A stretch of DNA of 14,373 bases, from NCBI GenBank assembly GCA_018658605.1, contig JABHUV010000057.1, positions 1 to 14,373 on the forward strand. Direction: 5' to 3'. Positions 1 to 7,915 of this stretch are shown piece by piece (position 1 is the first letter of the stretch; every line of letters starts with the position of its first letter). The notes beneath the pieces were generated by a model. It saw only the letters and a program-made list of their open reading frames with translations. It ran no database searches and was not told the origin of the DNA. This DNA comes from Planctomycetaceae bacterium (GTDB taxonomy: Bacteria; Planctomycetota; Planctomycetia; Pirellulales; Pirellulaceae). The translations under genes were made by a program, and so were the position numbers.

Positions 1-995
1 ATCTCGGTGCCTGGATGGCAAAGGTGCTCGGCCCCAAAAACCCAGTTGTTCCACCGTTTATCAATATTGGACAACGCCTCGAAGGTGTCGGTGAAAAAGA
101 GGAACTCAAAGCGTTTACGACAGCTGGTTTCTTCGGTTCCGAGTTTGGGCCGATGAACCTGCCTTTCCCTCAGGATGCCGTCCGTTCAGTTCAACCACCA
201 AAGGGAATGGAACCAGATCGCTTTGGTAACCGCTATCGACATTATCGAAAGCTAATTGACCAGAGCCCCAATCGGGAACTTATGAGTGATTTTCAACAGG
301 AATCCATGCTCCGTTCGATGGATGCCGCTCATCGTCTGTTGCAATCGAAAGAGAAGCACGCGTTTGATTTGACGCGCGAACCCAAAGAGTCGTTTGAACG
401 TTATAACACCGGTCGCTTCGGTCGCGGTTGCCTATTGGCGCGACGTCTCGTTGAAGAAGGGGCTCGTTTCGTCGAAGTGACCACCGAGTACATTCCTTTT
501 ATCCACTGGGACACCCACGAAAACGGACACTCCACTGTTGCCCGTGTGAAGCAGGAAATCGATCGTCCTATTGCCCAGTTAATTCGCGATCTGGAGTCTA
601 GAGGGCTTTTAGACCGCACTCTGGTTGTTATCGCCAGTGAATTCAGTCGTGACATGATGATCGAAGGCGTGCCCGGATCGACAGCAAGAGACCAATCTCG
701 GGCTCCTAGCAAAACCCTGGAAGAGCCCAAGCACTATGGACTTCATCGCCATTTCACAGGCGGCACCAGCGTCGTAATGTTCGGCGGCGGGACCAAAAAA
801 GGATTCCTCTACGGCAAAACAGCCGACCAACGACCGCTACTGGCTGTGGAGAACCCTGTCTCCGTGATGGATCTTCACGCCACCATCTTTACCGCTATGG
901 GGATCAGTCCTCAGACTGCCTTCGAAGTTGAGAAGCGTCCGTTTTACGCCACCAGAGACGGCCACGGAAAACCCGTCCTCAATGTCTTCGCCTAA
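1..995 (+). CDS. DUF1501 family (sulfatase-like) protein, 5' partial
   Basis: The reading frame is already open at base 3 (Leu-Gly-Ala-Trp before the first Met at base 15), so the N-terminus lies left of the window; the stop is TAA at 993-995. DUF1501 proteins belong to the alkaline-phosphatase/sulfatase-like superfamily, are usually exported, and are abundant in planctomycetes; their substrate is unknown. Counting from the Met at base 15, visible hallmarks are WDTHENGH (165-172), the RGLLDRTLVVIASEFSR segment (196-212) and VMFGGGTKKGFLYG (254-267), ending in the usual DLHATIFTAMGI element (287-297). The canonical EFGRT and GRDHW motifs are altered here to EFSRD and to a His-rich HYGLHRHFTGG stretch (240-250), so this is a divergent subgroup. 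A DUF1549/DUF1553 partner often lies upstream in this family but would be outside the window. Family assignment is firm; biochemical role is unknown. Confidence 0.9.
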   Translation, partial: LGAWMAKVLGPKNPVVPPFINIGQRLEGVGEKEELKAFTTAGFFGSEFGPMNLPFPQDAVRSVQPPKGMEPDRFGNRYRHYRKLIDQSPNRELMSDFQQESMLRSMDAAHRLLQSKEKHAFDLTREPKESFERYNTGRFGRGCLLARRLVEEGARFVEVTTEYIPFIHWDTHENGHSTVARVKQEIDRPIAQLIRDLESRGLLDRTLVVIASEFSRDMMIEGVPGSTARDQSRAPSKTLEEPKHYGLHRHFTGGTSVVMFGGGTKKGFLYGKTADQRPLLAVENPVSVMDLHATIFTAMGISPQTAFEVEKRPFYATRDGHGKPVLNVFA

Positions 996-1039
996 AAAAC
1001 GAGCAAATCTTACAACAGACAGGGGACAGTTGGCCTCCG

Positions 1040-1060
1040 CGCGGCAATTCCGCGGCAATT
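1040..1060. repeat. Two tandem 10-base direct repeats in a convergent spacer
   Basis: The decamer CGCGGCAATT occurs at 1040-1049 and 1051-1060, separated by one C. It lies in the 101-base spacer between the stop of the DUF1501 gene and the stop of the convergent J-like/FGE-like gene. I see no clear intrinsic terminator (GC stem plus T-run) in this spacer, so the role of the repeat is unknown. Confidence 0.5.
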
Positions 1061-1096
1061 TCAAATGCCACCTCGTTGAGGCCACATTCGAGCAGC

Positions 1097-3865
1097 TTAC
1101 CATCCGTCTATGATCAGCACGTGCTTATCATCAATTTTCTGGAATATTCTATATCTGATATCAAGATATTTCAAATTGGCTAATTTTAACGTGAGAGACT
1201 TTAAGTAGGCCAAGTTAAAATGAAACGCAGGCAAGCGATTACGTTTGCTTGTCATCAGGTTAAGCTGCACCTTAAGCTGGGCCCCCACGTTATTCATTTC
1301 GGTTGCTATGTTAGCCGCTAGCTGCAAATTATTTGCAGCGGCCGCATTTGCCCTTTGGTCCTCAAGTTGCTGGTATCTCTTTTTCAAACGTTGCCAATTA
1401 GCTGGATGCACTATATCATACTCTTGCGTGGTTTTAAGAATCGTCCGTTGCAGTTCCTCGATACGTTTTTCGCTCTGTGGTGCCGACAGACCGACTTGCG
1501 TTGAATTGATTTTTCCGGCACCAACATCCGCTGTCGGTTTAACATAAATCCTAAATTCTTGTTTCTTAGCATCGTAGGACAATCTCACTAAAACGTTACC
1601 GACAAGCTTAAATTTCCTTGCCGGAGAATTTCCCACAGAAGGTTGGATATGTTCACCGAGCATTATTTTGGCATTAAAATCCTTGTTAATAGCCACTGGT
1701 TCAGTTTGAACTGTTTCACTGGGAAACGCCTCTGTTCCTCTAGCAGTAACGTCAAATTGAACTGTTATATTTGATGTTTCGACATTCCCGTCATATGGGA
1801 CGCTTAAGTTATAGGAAGGCGAAGATTCCATCAGATCGATGGTACGAACCAGCGGATTATCCGGCGCTTCCGCTTTAGAAGAGGCATCTTGAACATTATA
1901 CCTGTCGATCAAATACAGATTGAAGGTTTCGATTGGTAATGGCCCTGATTCCCACCATTCTCTGGCCTCAGTTATCCACGACACACTTCGCATTTTATGA
2001 GTGGCGACGAATGCTGCCTTCAAACTAGTGGTGCGCTTGTTATTCTGAAAAAACGTGTCAGCGATTCCCATAGCAATTGCAATAGACAATTGATTGCGAG
2101 CATACGTCTTCAATTGGCCTCCACTCCTAATTACTAGTTTAGTCTCTGAAACTTTTACAACTGACACAATCGTCGAACCTGCACACATTATTTCACTTCC
2201 CGACGAAAACCCGTTGATCGCGTCCTCACTGTTTTTGATGAACTCATTCAATAGTTCGGTCATCTTTGCTAGGCGTAGAACAACTGCGGTGTATTCTGGG
2301 CTTTGGGGCAGCGACTGAGCTTTTTTTAATTCTGTTATAGCGGTATCCATGTCCCTAGCTTCTAATGCCTCCCGAACATTTTTCATGGTTGTTGCCAATT
2401 CCAATAGATCCAGTTCATCAACGACCGGCATCGTTGATGGATCAGAATTGCCACCACTCGCCAACTGCGCGTCGTCATCCAACTCACAAACCAACCGAAA
2501 CCCGAGGTCGTAGTTGAGGGAACCAGCACTGCTCGCAAAGCGGCCAGCGGAACGAGATGTACGCGCGTCGTGGGGCCACGACCCACCCCGCAAAACGTGG
2601 GAAGATACAGCCTCTGGACCCTGTGGATAATTTATGGGCGACTGATGGTAGTAATCCTTTCTGTAATAGTCGCTACACCATTCCCAAACATTGCCGTGCA
2701 TGTCGTACAGCCCAAAATCGTTGGGTTTTTTTCGTCCAACTCGGTGAGCGTATGGTTCACCTGCATTAATTGCGCTTTCTTGATACCAAGCGTAATCACC
2801 AAGTGCTTTTTCATCGTCGCCAAAGCTCCATGCTGTTTCTGTCCCTGCCCGGCAGGCATACTCCCATTCTGCTTCTGTGGGCAAGCGATACGTCTTGTCT
2901 TCTATCTCGCTAAGTTTTTCACAATACGCCACGGCGTCATTCCAGCTTACGTACGACGCTGCGTAGCCGGAACCTTCTCGGGTAAATTGACGGCCCAGCC
3001 ACGGTTCACTCTCCATCACCGCCATCCATTGCTCCTGGGTCACCTCCGTGGGTTGCATGTAGAAAGCTTTGCTGATTGTGACCTGATGTTGCTGTTCATC
3101 ACTCCCTCGGCGCATTTCATCTTCTGGCGAACCCATCGGAAATGTGCCAGCAGGGATTTTGTTAAGCTTCATGCCGAGCATGTTGGTGAATGATTCAAAC
3201 ACAGGCGCAGTCGGGATAGGCTCCACCGGTTTTTCTTGAGGTTCAGGTGGTACTTCTGGCTGGGCCTCAGGTTCAGGTTCAGGTTCAGGTTCGAAAGATG
3301 GTTCGAAAGTTGGTTCGGCTTTTGGTTCAAGACTTGGTATGACTGGTGAAGTTACCCGCGGGGGGGCATTCCTGACTACAGTGTCAACATCCCCAGATGA
3401 CATTGTGCGGATTAATAGCACTAATACGCCAATTACACCCACCACAAACAAACCGATAACCGCAGGTTGTTTCCAGATCTCTTTCTGCATCTTTCCATAC
3501 GATTTCTTAGCTGGCTCACCTACCGACACGGGGAACTCCGTTGTCACAGTTTGCCTGACAACGACAGGAGTTGGGGGCGGTTCGCGGGTCTGCTGTTTTC
3601 GCAATACCGCGTCATAGGCAGCCTTAGAATCCACGTTTAACAGAGTTACGCGCGCCTGCGAGACTTCATTTAACAGTGCAGCAACGAGTACCTCGTGTTC
3701 CCCAGCCTGAAGTGTTCTCAGGTAAACCGTATGTCGTTCAGCTGCGGAACTGATCACGTCCCTATTGTCCTCAAAATCCGCAATCGCAAGCAACCGATAT
3801 TTAGAAATCGGTCTTTCCGTTTCAGGTATGCCAAGCCAGATGTGGTAAGGGTCAAATTCAGACAT
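1097..3865 (-). CDS. Bitopic membrane protein: J-like N-terminus, TM helix, FGE/SUMF-like domain, planctomycete tail
   Basis: 922 aa, starting at ATG 3863-3865 with no evident Shine-Dalgarno. Residues 4-90 match the FDPYHxWLGI...YRLL...AAYDA element often found at the N-terminus of planctomycete proteins; it resembles a DnaJ J-domain without HPD. Residues 136-152 are one hydrophobic helix preceded by Lys-rich sequence, predicting N-inside topology. A Glu/Pro-rich linker (178-216) leads to an FGE-sulfatase-type domain (about 226-462) with IPAGTFPMGSPEDE, RLPTEAEWEYACRAG, GNVWEWCSDYY and LRGGSW. The Cys pair used by formylglycine-generating enzyme is absent after LRGGSW (PHDARTSRSAGR), so a binding rather than oxidising role is likely. 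The tail has helical and beta-rich parts and a probable coiled coil (about 795-870). It is the last gene of the probable operon, 96 bases after hsp70. Domain calls are firm; function is inferred. Confidence 0.88.
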   Translation of the reverse strand: MSEFDPYHIWLGIPETERPISKYRLLAIADFEDNRDVISSAAERHTVYLRTLQAGEHEVLVAALLNEVSQARVTLLNVDSKAAYDAVLRKQQTREPPPTPVVVRQTVTTEFPVSVGEPAKKSYGKMQKEIWKQPAVIGLFVVGVIGVLVLLIRTMSSGDVDTVVRNAPPRVTSPVIPSLEPKAEPTFEPSFEPEPEPEPEAQPEVPPEPQEKPVEPIPTAPVFESFTNMLGMKLNKIPAGTFPMGSPEDEMRRGSDEQQHQVTISKAFYMQPTEVTQEQWMAVMESEPWLGRQFTREGSGYAASYVSWNDAVAYCEKLSEIEDKTYRLPTEAEWEYACRAGTETAWSFGDDEKALGDYAWYQESAINAGEPYAHRVGRKKPNDFGLYDMHGNVWEWCSDYYRKDYYHQSPINYPQGPEAVSSHVLRGGSWPHDARTSRSAGRFASSAGSLNYDLGFRLVCELDDDAQLASGGNSDPSTMPVVDELDLLELATTMKNVREALEARDMDTAITELKKAQSLPQSPEYTAVVLRLAKMTELLNEFIKNSEDAINGFSSGSEIMCAGSTIVSVVKVSETKLVIRSGGQLKTYARNQLSIAIAMGIADTFFQNNKRTTSLKAAFVATHKMRSVSWITEAREWWESGPLPIETFNLYLIDRYNVQDASSKAEAPDNPLVRTIDLMESSPSYNLSVPYDGNVETSNITVQFDVTARGTEAFPSETVQTEPVAINKDFNAKIMLGEHIQPSVGNSPARKFKLVGNVLVRLSYDAKKQEFRIYVKPTADVGAGKINSTQVGLSAPQSEKRIEELQRTILKTTQEYDIVHPANWQRLKKRYQQLEDQRANAAAANNLQLAANIATEMNNVGAQLKVQLNLMTSKRNRLPAFHFNLAYLKSLTLKLANLKYLDIRYRIFQKIDDKHVLIIDGW
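3270..3293. repeat. Hexamer tandem repeat coding for Glu-Pro
   Basis: GGTTCA is repeated in tandem four times on the + strand, the last copy ending in G. Related GGTTCG units follow up to about base 3330. On the coding (-) strand this gives an alternating Glu-Pro run in the linker between the membrane helix and the FGE-like domain. The unit is a multiple of three, so copy-number change would alter linker length without shifting the frame. Confidence 0.7.
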
Positions 3866-3890
3866 AGTTTATATAATGCCAAGCAATATA

Positions 3891-3957
3891 TTGTGAGACT
3901 ATCTGTTCATCCTAATACTCGCGCCGACGGAGGGGCAAATGACAGGAAGTCTCACAA
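3891..3957 (-). promoter_or_regulatory. 10-bp perfect inverted repeat bracketing the hsp70 / J-FGE spacer
   Basis: TTGTGAGACT at 3891-3900 and AGTCTCACAA at 3948-3957 are exact reverse complements, separated by 47 bases. In the operon transcript the first arm begins about 4 bases after the hsp70 stop and the second arm ends 25 bases before the next start codon. The mRNA could form a 10-bp stem closing nearly the whole spacer, possibly for processing, differential stability or translation control of the last gene. No T-run follows, so it is not a standard terminator. No flanking target duplication is seen, so a miniature mobile element is less likely. Confidence 0.5.
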
Positions 3958-3961
3958 AAGG

Positions 3962-5902
3962 TTAAATTTTCGTCTGTTTCAGGAGCTGTTCACATTTGTC
4001 ATAAAGAGCATCCGCATCGATCAACTCAACGTCGTCCTGAAAACACTGTTTACCTAAATCAATAATTGCAATCTGCAGTTTCTTTTCGGTGGATTCCATA
4101 CGGTTCTTAATTTTTGCTATACTCGTCGAGATTTGCACGCGTTGAACACTTCCGCCAGCGGAACGATTATTATATTCGGAAAGCTTATCCTTCAAAAAAC
4201 TGATTTCTCGCTGATACGCCTCGACCTGTTTGACGAGGGGCTGGTCTACTCCCTTTAACATCGAATTACCAACAGCACTGCTACCAATTATGAAATAGGT
4301 ATCATCCAGTAATTCATATGGAGTACTAATATCCCCTTGATTATCTGATTCCCCCCCCTTTTCGAGTAATGTTGATTCAGTCGTTGGCTTGTTGCCTGTT
4401 AGCAAACTGACCCAATAATCAAATCGCGAAGGATCCGATTGTAATTCGCGTTTGATTTGAGTATGCACAGATCTCCGTACACTCGGAAGGCGTGCGGAAA
4501 CCTCCAGCGTTCCATCCTTTTTGTAACTGAATGAGAGTTCTACGACCGAGCCTGCCGGTAGATCCGGCGGAAGATCGCTTACGATACACTCGCCGATCTT
4601 GATACAATTTGACGGGTTAACACTCTCTCCCTCAACCACTTCAACGACAACACTGCTCTGGCCAAAGGTTGCTGTTTTAAATGATTTTTTCAACGTGCTG
4701 GGGATTGGCGTATTTTTCGGAATCATGCAAGCAACGCGTCTGTCTCCTGTCTCTGCATGGACTCCAATAACTCCCAACGAATGCGAATTCACGTCCGTAA
4801 CCAATATTTCATCTGATTTATGTGTACTACCTGAAAGCAGCGCTGCATAGATTGCAGCGCCGTGAGCGATTGCCTGATCCGGTGAGGCGGACCGGTCTAG
4901 ATTCTTTCCTGATAACCTTAGTAGCAGGTCTGTTACCATAGGCATTCGACTAGATCCGCCCACCATGATGATGTGATCTAAGTCCCCCCACTCGAGGTTT
5001 GTTTGCTTACGAACCAGTTCAGTAGTTATTTCTGTTCGGCTAAGCAGGTCAGAGGTCATGATTTCGAATGTCTGCCGAGTTAATTCCACACGCGATCGCA
5101 AGCCATTATGATGACATACGGTTGTTATCGCATTACGTTCTGACAGGGATTTTTTTAGCGTTTCTGCATCTAGCCAAAGTTGAGCACAGTCCTCGGCATC
5201 ACTGCGGGGATCCAGGCCATGTTCCTTTGTGAAAGCCTCAGCAATGTAGTCAACAATTCGTTCATCGAAATCTTTCCCGCCAAGGCGAACATCTCCATCT
5301 GTCGCCAAGGTTCTAAATCGGGAACCATTGACCTGCACAACGGATACGTCAAAAGTCCCACCTCCCAGATCATATACCAGTAGTTTTTTGTTTAACGCGT
5401 TACCATCACTATTTAGACCGGAATTATGACCATAACAAATGGCCGCGGCTGTCGGTTCATTGATGATTGCAAGGACATCCAAACCGGCCATCGCTGCGGC
5501 AACTTTTGTAGAATTCCTCCGTCTTTCATCAAAGAAAGCTGGCACAGTAATAACGGCTTCCGTTATTTCTCCCAACACACGTTCCGCATCTCTCTTCAGT
5601 TGCCTAAGGATCAGTGCGCTCAAAACTTCTGCGGGAACCTGTTGGTTATTGATAGGCTGTAATGAGCGGTCACTGCCCATTTCACGTTTAAAACACTCGG
5701 CGTAGGAGAACGGTGCAACAACACTAGCTCGACTTGCTTCCCTGCCGATTATAATTTCGCCAGCGTCAAACAAAATACAACTCGGAGTCAGGAATTCTCC
5801 GACGGAATTATCTAGGGAAACAGGCCTCCCATCCTTGTCGCTATAAGCAATCGCGGAATATGTGGTTCCCAAGTCGATACCAATCGGGGGATGTTTCGCC
5901 AT
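3962..5902 (-). CDS. Divergent Hsp70 (DnaK-like) chaperone
   Basis: 646 aa, starting at ATG 5900-5902 behind a purine-rich stretch. Hsp70s are cytosolic ATP-driven chaperones that bind exposed peptides under J-protein and nucleotide-exchange control. The nucleotide-binding domain is intact: phosphate-1 motif GIDLGTTYS (8-16), FKREMG (71-76) carrying the catalytic-type Lys, NEPTAAA (148-154), phosphate-2 motif [11 protein letters not shown] (177-187), LGGKDFDE (207-214) and adenosine motif MVGGSSRMP (313-321). The substrate-binding region is recognisable but diverged (DVNSHSLGV in place of the DVTPLSLGI-type element, then a DGTLEVSA strand at 463-470). Residues about 500-646 do not match the usual DnaK lid; they contain a probable coiled coil (about 555-615) and no conserved C-terminal tail motif. 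It is flanked by membrane proteins with adaptor-like domains, which suggests a dedicated Hsp70 rather than the housekeeping dnaK. ATPase activity is probable; the clients are unknown. Confidence 0.93.
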   Translation of the reverse strand: MAKHPPIGIDLGTTYSAIAYSDKDGRPVSLDNSVGEFLTPSCILFDAGEIIIGREASRASVVAPFSYAECFKREMGSDRSLQPINNQQVPAEVLSALILRQLKRDAERVLGEITEAVITVPAFFDERRRNSTKVAAAMAGLDVLAIINEPTAAAICYGHNSGLNSDGNALNKKLLVYDLGGGTFDVSVVQVNGSRFRTLATDGDVRLGGKDFDERIVDYIAEAFTKEHGLDPRSDAEDCAQLWLDAETLKKSLSERNAITTVCHHNGLRSRVELTRQTFEIMTSDLLSRTEITTELVRKQTNLEWGDLDHIIMVGGSSRMPMVTDLLLRLSGKNLDRSASPDQAIAHGAAIYAALLSGSTHKSDEILVTDVNSHSLGVIGVHAETGDRRVACMIPKNTPIPSTLKKSFKTATFGQSSVVVEVVEGESVNPSNCIKIGECIVSDLPPDLPAGSVVELSFSYKKDGTLEVSARLPSVRRSVHTQIKRELQSDPSRFDYWVSLLTGNKPTTESTLLEKGGESDNQGDISTPYELLDDTYFIIGSSAVGNSMLKGVDQPLVKQVEAYQREISFLKDKLSEYNNRSAGGSVQRVQISTSIAKIKNRMESTEKKLQIAIIDLGKQCFQDDVELIDADALYDKCEQLLKQTKI

Positions 5903-5916
5903 GTCACTTTCTCTCT
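5903..5916 (-). promoter_or_regulatory. Possible ribosome binding site for hsp70
   Basis: Read on the - strand, the bases before the start are AGAGAGAAAGTGAC followed by ATG. The purine-rich AGAGAGAAA segment at 5908-5916 is the best Shine-Dalgarno-like sequence among the four operon genes and supports the chosen start. Confidence 0.35.
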
Positions 5917-5960
5917 ATGTTTTCTCGAATAACCGACACCGGATGTACTATGAATTTAAT

Positions 5961-7880
5961 TCACTCCGACTGCGACAGGACCTCTGCTGCGTGGACCCAA
6001 AGTGAATTGGGGGAATCCAAGTCTAAATCACTTAAGGAAATAGCAACTGTACATAAATGATTTACATCTACATTTTGATTACCATCGCGAAAAGGGCTCG
6101 AATACAACGCCAATAGCTTTCCATCGGCCAGCAAGGGGGCTCCATCTATGTGCGTGGGAAACAGACCCCCTATCTCAAAAATCATAAAATCAGGTGTTTT
6201 TGATGACTCGACAAAAGATAGCGTATCAATAGTTACAATATTACCGCGAGTGAATTTACTACTGAGAATCTCTGTTGTGTCCTGAAGTTGCTCCGCGATA
6301 TTTACCGATAACAAGTCAACATCTTGACCTGCACTCACCGCAACATACGAATCCGCGTCTATAACCTCCACAAAAGACTGGATGAATTCCTCACTCGCGC
6401 GAACGACGCCCACGTCGAAAAAGATGCTCTGATAGCTACCCTCCCCATATTGCTCTTGACCCGGGGGGAAATATCCATGAACCAACATGTCGGTAACCGG
6501 TACTAGATCGTCTTCATCAATTCGGCCAACCCACACCGTCCAGTCGCTAAGTACTTGCTTTTGCAATTCAATTATCAATGTTGCGTTTGTTGCCAGAACA
6601 CCCGGGGCAATTGCCACCGTAGTTGCAACCGGTTGCCTGAATTTTTCAGTCGGGTGTTGCAACCACAACACATATAACGAATCCTCATATTTCTTACGGT
6701 TCTTATCTAGTTCCGAATCATCGATCAGATCAATATCAAACTCAACTGTACTCACGAGATTGGTCTTAGTTTTCTTCGTAACATCTATGACAATCGAATA
6801 GGTTTCACCATATTGGCTCTTCGATGGAATCCAATCAAACGCACCTGTTATGGGGTCGAGAGTTGCTCCGTCGGGAAGTTGATTACTTGTTGTGTAAGTC
6901 AACAAATCTTGGGGTAAATCAGGATCAAACGCCTCTACCATAATGGAAATAGGACGCGTGTTACCAAGTCCTAATTGCATGGAACGCATAGATTTCACAA
7001 CAGGCAAGTCTTCGACTTCGTTGAATAAGCATCGCACTACAACCGGTTGTTGTAACTCAGAGGTAGAGTCCGGTCGTATTACGACGCACTTAAGATGCAA
7101 CGCAAACTCATTAGGCGCATCAGTTTCTGACGGCGCAAACAGAATCCGTCGTTGATCAGAATTAAAAATTACAGCATCATTTATATTGACCGAAGGAGTG
7201 ATATCTCCAATCGTTAAGCTGCTGAAATTTCCCTGACGACGCACCGACTCCAACAAGTCAATCATCTTATTTTGATGTTCATCAACAACAACAACAATCT
7301 CAATCTCGGGCAAGGTGACGCTGGGGGTGGTGTCAAAATTAAAAACTAACACCAACAGCAGTAGGAAGCCGACACATGCCGAAACGATTATTCGCCGTTG
7401 CTCCCGTATTGCATTCCATACTGCAGTACCAACTGTGCGTACTTCGCTGTCCAACACCTTTTTTGAAATCGCGTCGGAGGCAAGTACTGCGCTAGTTGAA
7501 GCCGCCGCATTTGGATCACTCACTGAATCGTGTTCAACCACCTTAGATGACTCTGGGGTGACCCGAGTTTCGTTTGGCGAATAACTAAAGGTTAAATGGA
7601 GATCGTTTCTGACGAACCGAATAACATCTCCGTGTCGCAAGGGGTGAGTTTCCCCTTTTTTAAACACTGCCGATCTATTTATCATCATGCCGACATCTTG
7701 CAAACATGTAACGGTAGCACCACTTTCACGAAGTTCGACACAAAACCGGATTGTGTCTTCAGATTCGGTCGCAAGTGTTAAGTCGCAGCCGGAACCGCTG
7801 CCAACAATGACGGTCGTCTTGTCAAAACACTCTGTCGTAACAATTCCTGAAAGATTCCGTATTTCAAATTGTGTGAACAT
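5961..7880 (-). CDS. Bitopic membrane protein: FHA-like domain, TM helix, Ig/cadherin-like region, degenerate trypsin-like domain
   Basis: 639 aa, start ATG 7878-7880. Residues 1-100 have the FHA fold pattern (VIVGSGSGCDLTL at 25-37, NRSAVF at 68-73, LRHGDVIRF at 81-89). The usual Gly-Arg is Gly-Ser, and the SRxH segment reads TIRFCVEL, so phosphothreonine binding is doubtful. A basic patch (REQRR, 159-163) precedes one membrane helix (about 164-181), predicting N-inside topology. Residues about 305-386 resemble putative-Ig/cadherin-like beta domains (LPDGATLDPITGAFDWIPS at 335-353). Residues about 415-600 resemble a trypsin-like protease: VAIAPGVLATNAT (422-434), FFDVGVVR (487-494) and DGAPLLADGKLLALYS (579-594). 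The expected catalytic His is Thr434 and the Ser position is Asp579; only Asp489 fits. It probably acts as a non-catalytic binding module outside the membrane. The gene lies 35 bases after its upstream neighbour and 58 bases before hsp70. Confidence 0.82.
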   Translation of the reverse strand: MFTQFEIRNLSGIVTTECFDKTTVIVGSGSGCDLTLATESEDTIRFCVELRESGATVTCLQDVGMMINRSAVFKKGETHPLRHGDVIRFVRNDLHLTFSYSPNETRVTPESSKVVEHDSVSDPNAAASTSAVLASDAISKKVLDSEVRTVGTAVWNAIREQRRIIVSACVGFLLLLVLVFNFDTTPSVTLPEIEIVVVVDEHQNKMIDLLESVRRQGNFSSLTIGDITPSVNINDAVIFNSDQRRILFAPSETDAPNEFALHLKCVVIRPDSTSELQQPVVVRCLFNEVEDLPVVKSMRSMQLGLGNTRPISIMVEAFDPDLPQDLLTYTTSNQLPDGATLDPITGAFDWIPSKSQYGETYSIVIDVTKKTKTNLVSTVEFDIDLIDDSELDKNRKKYEDSLYVLWLQHPTEKFRQPVATTVAIAPGVLATNATLIIELQKQVLSDWTVWVGRIDEDDLVPVTDMLVHGYFPPGQEQYGEGSYQSIFFDVGVVRASEEFIQSFVEVIDADSYVAVSAGQDVDLLSVNIAEQLQDTTEILSSKFTRGNIVTIDTLSFVESSKTPDFMIFEIGGLFPTHIDGAPLLADGKLLALYSSPFRDGNQNVDVNHLCTVAISLSDLDLDSPNSLWVHAAEVLSQSE

Positions 7881-7915
7881 AAATACTGGTTACCAAAAAA
7901 ACTAGAACGAAAAAC

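Noticed and set aside
2570..3193. 207-codon open frame on the + strand.
   Set aside because: It lies opposite the strongly conserved FGE-like domain and reads as an unstructured Cys/Phe-rich shadow.
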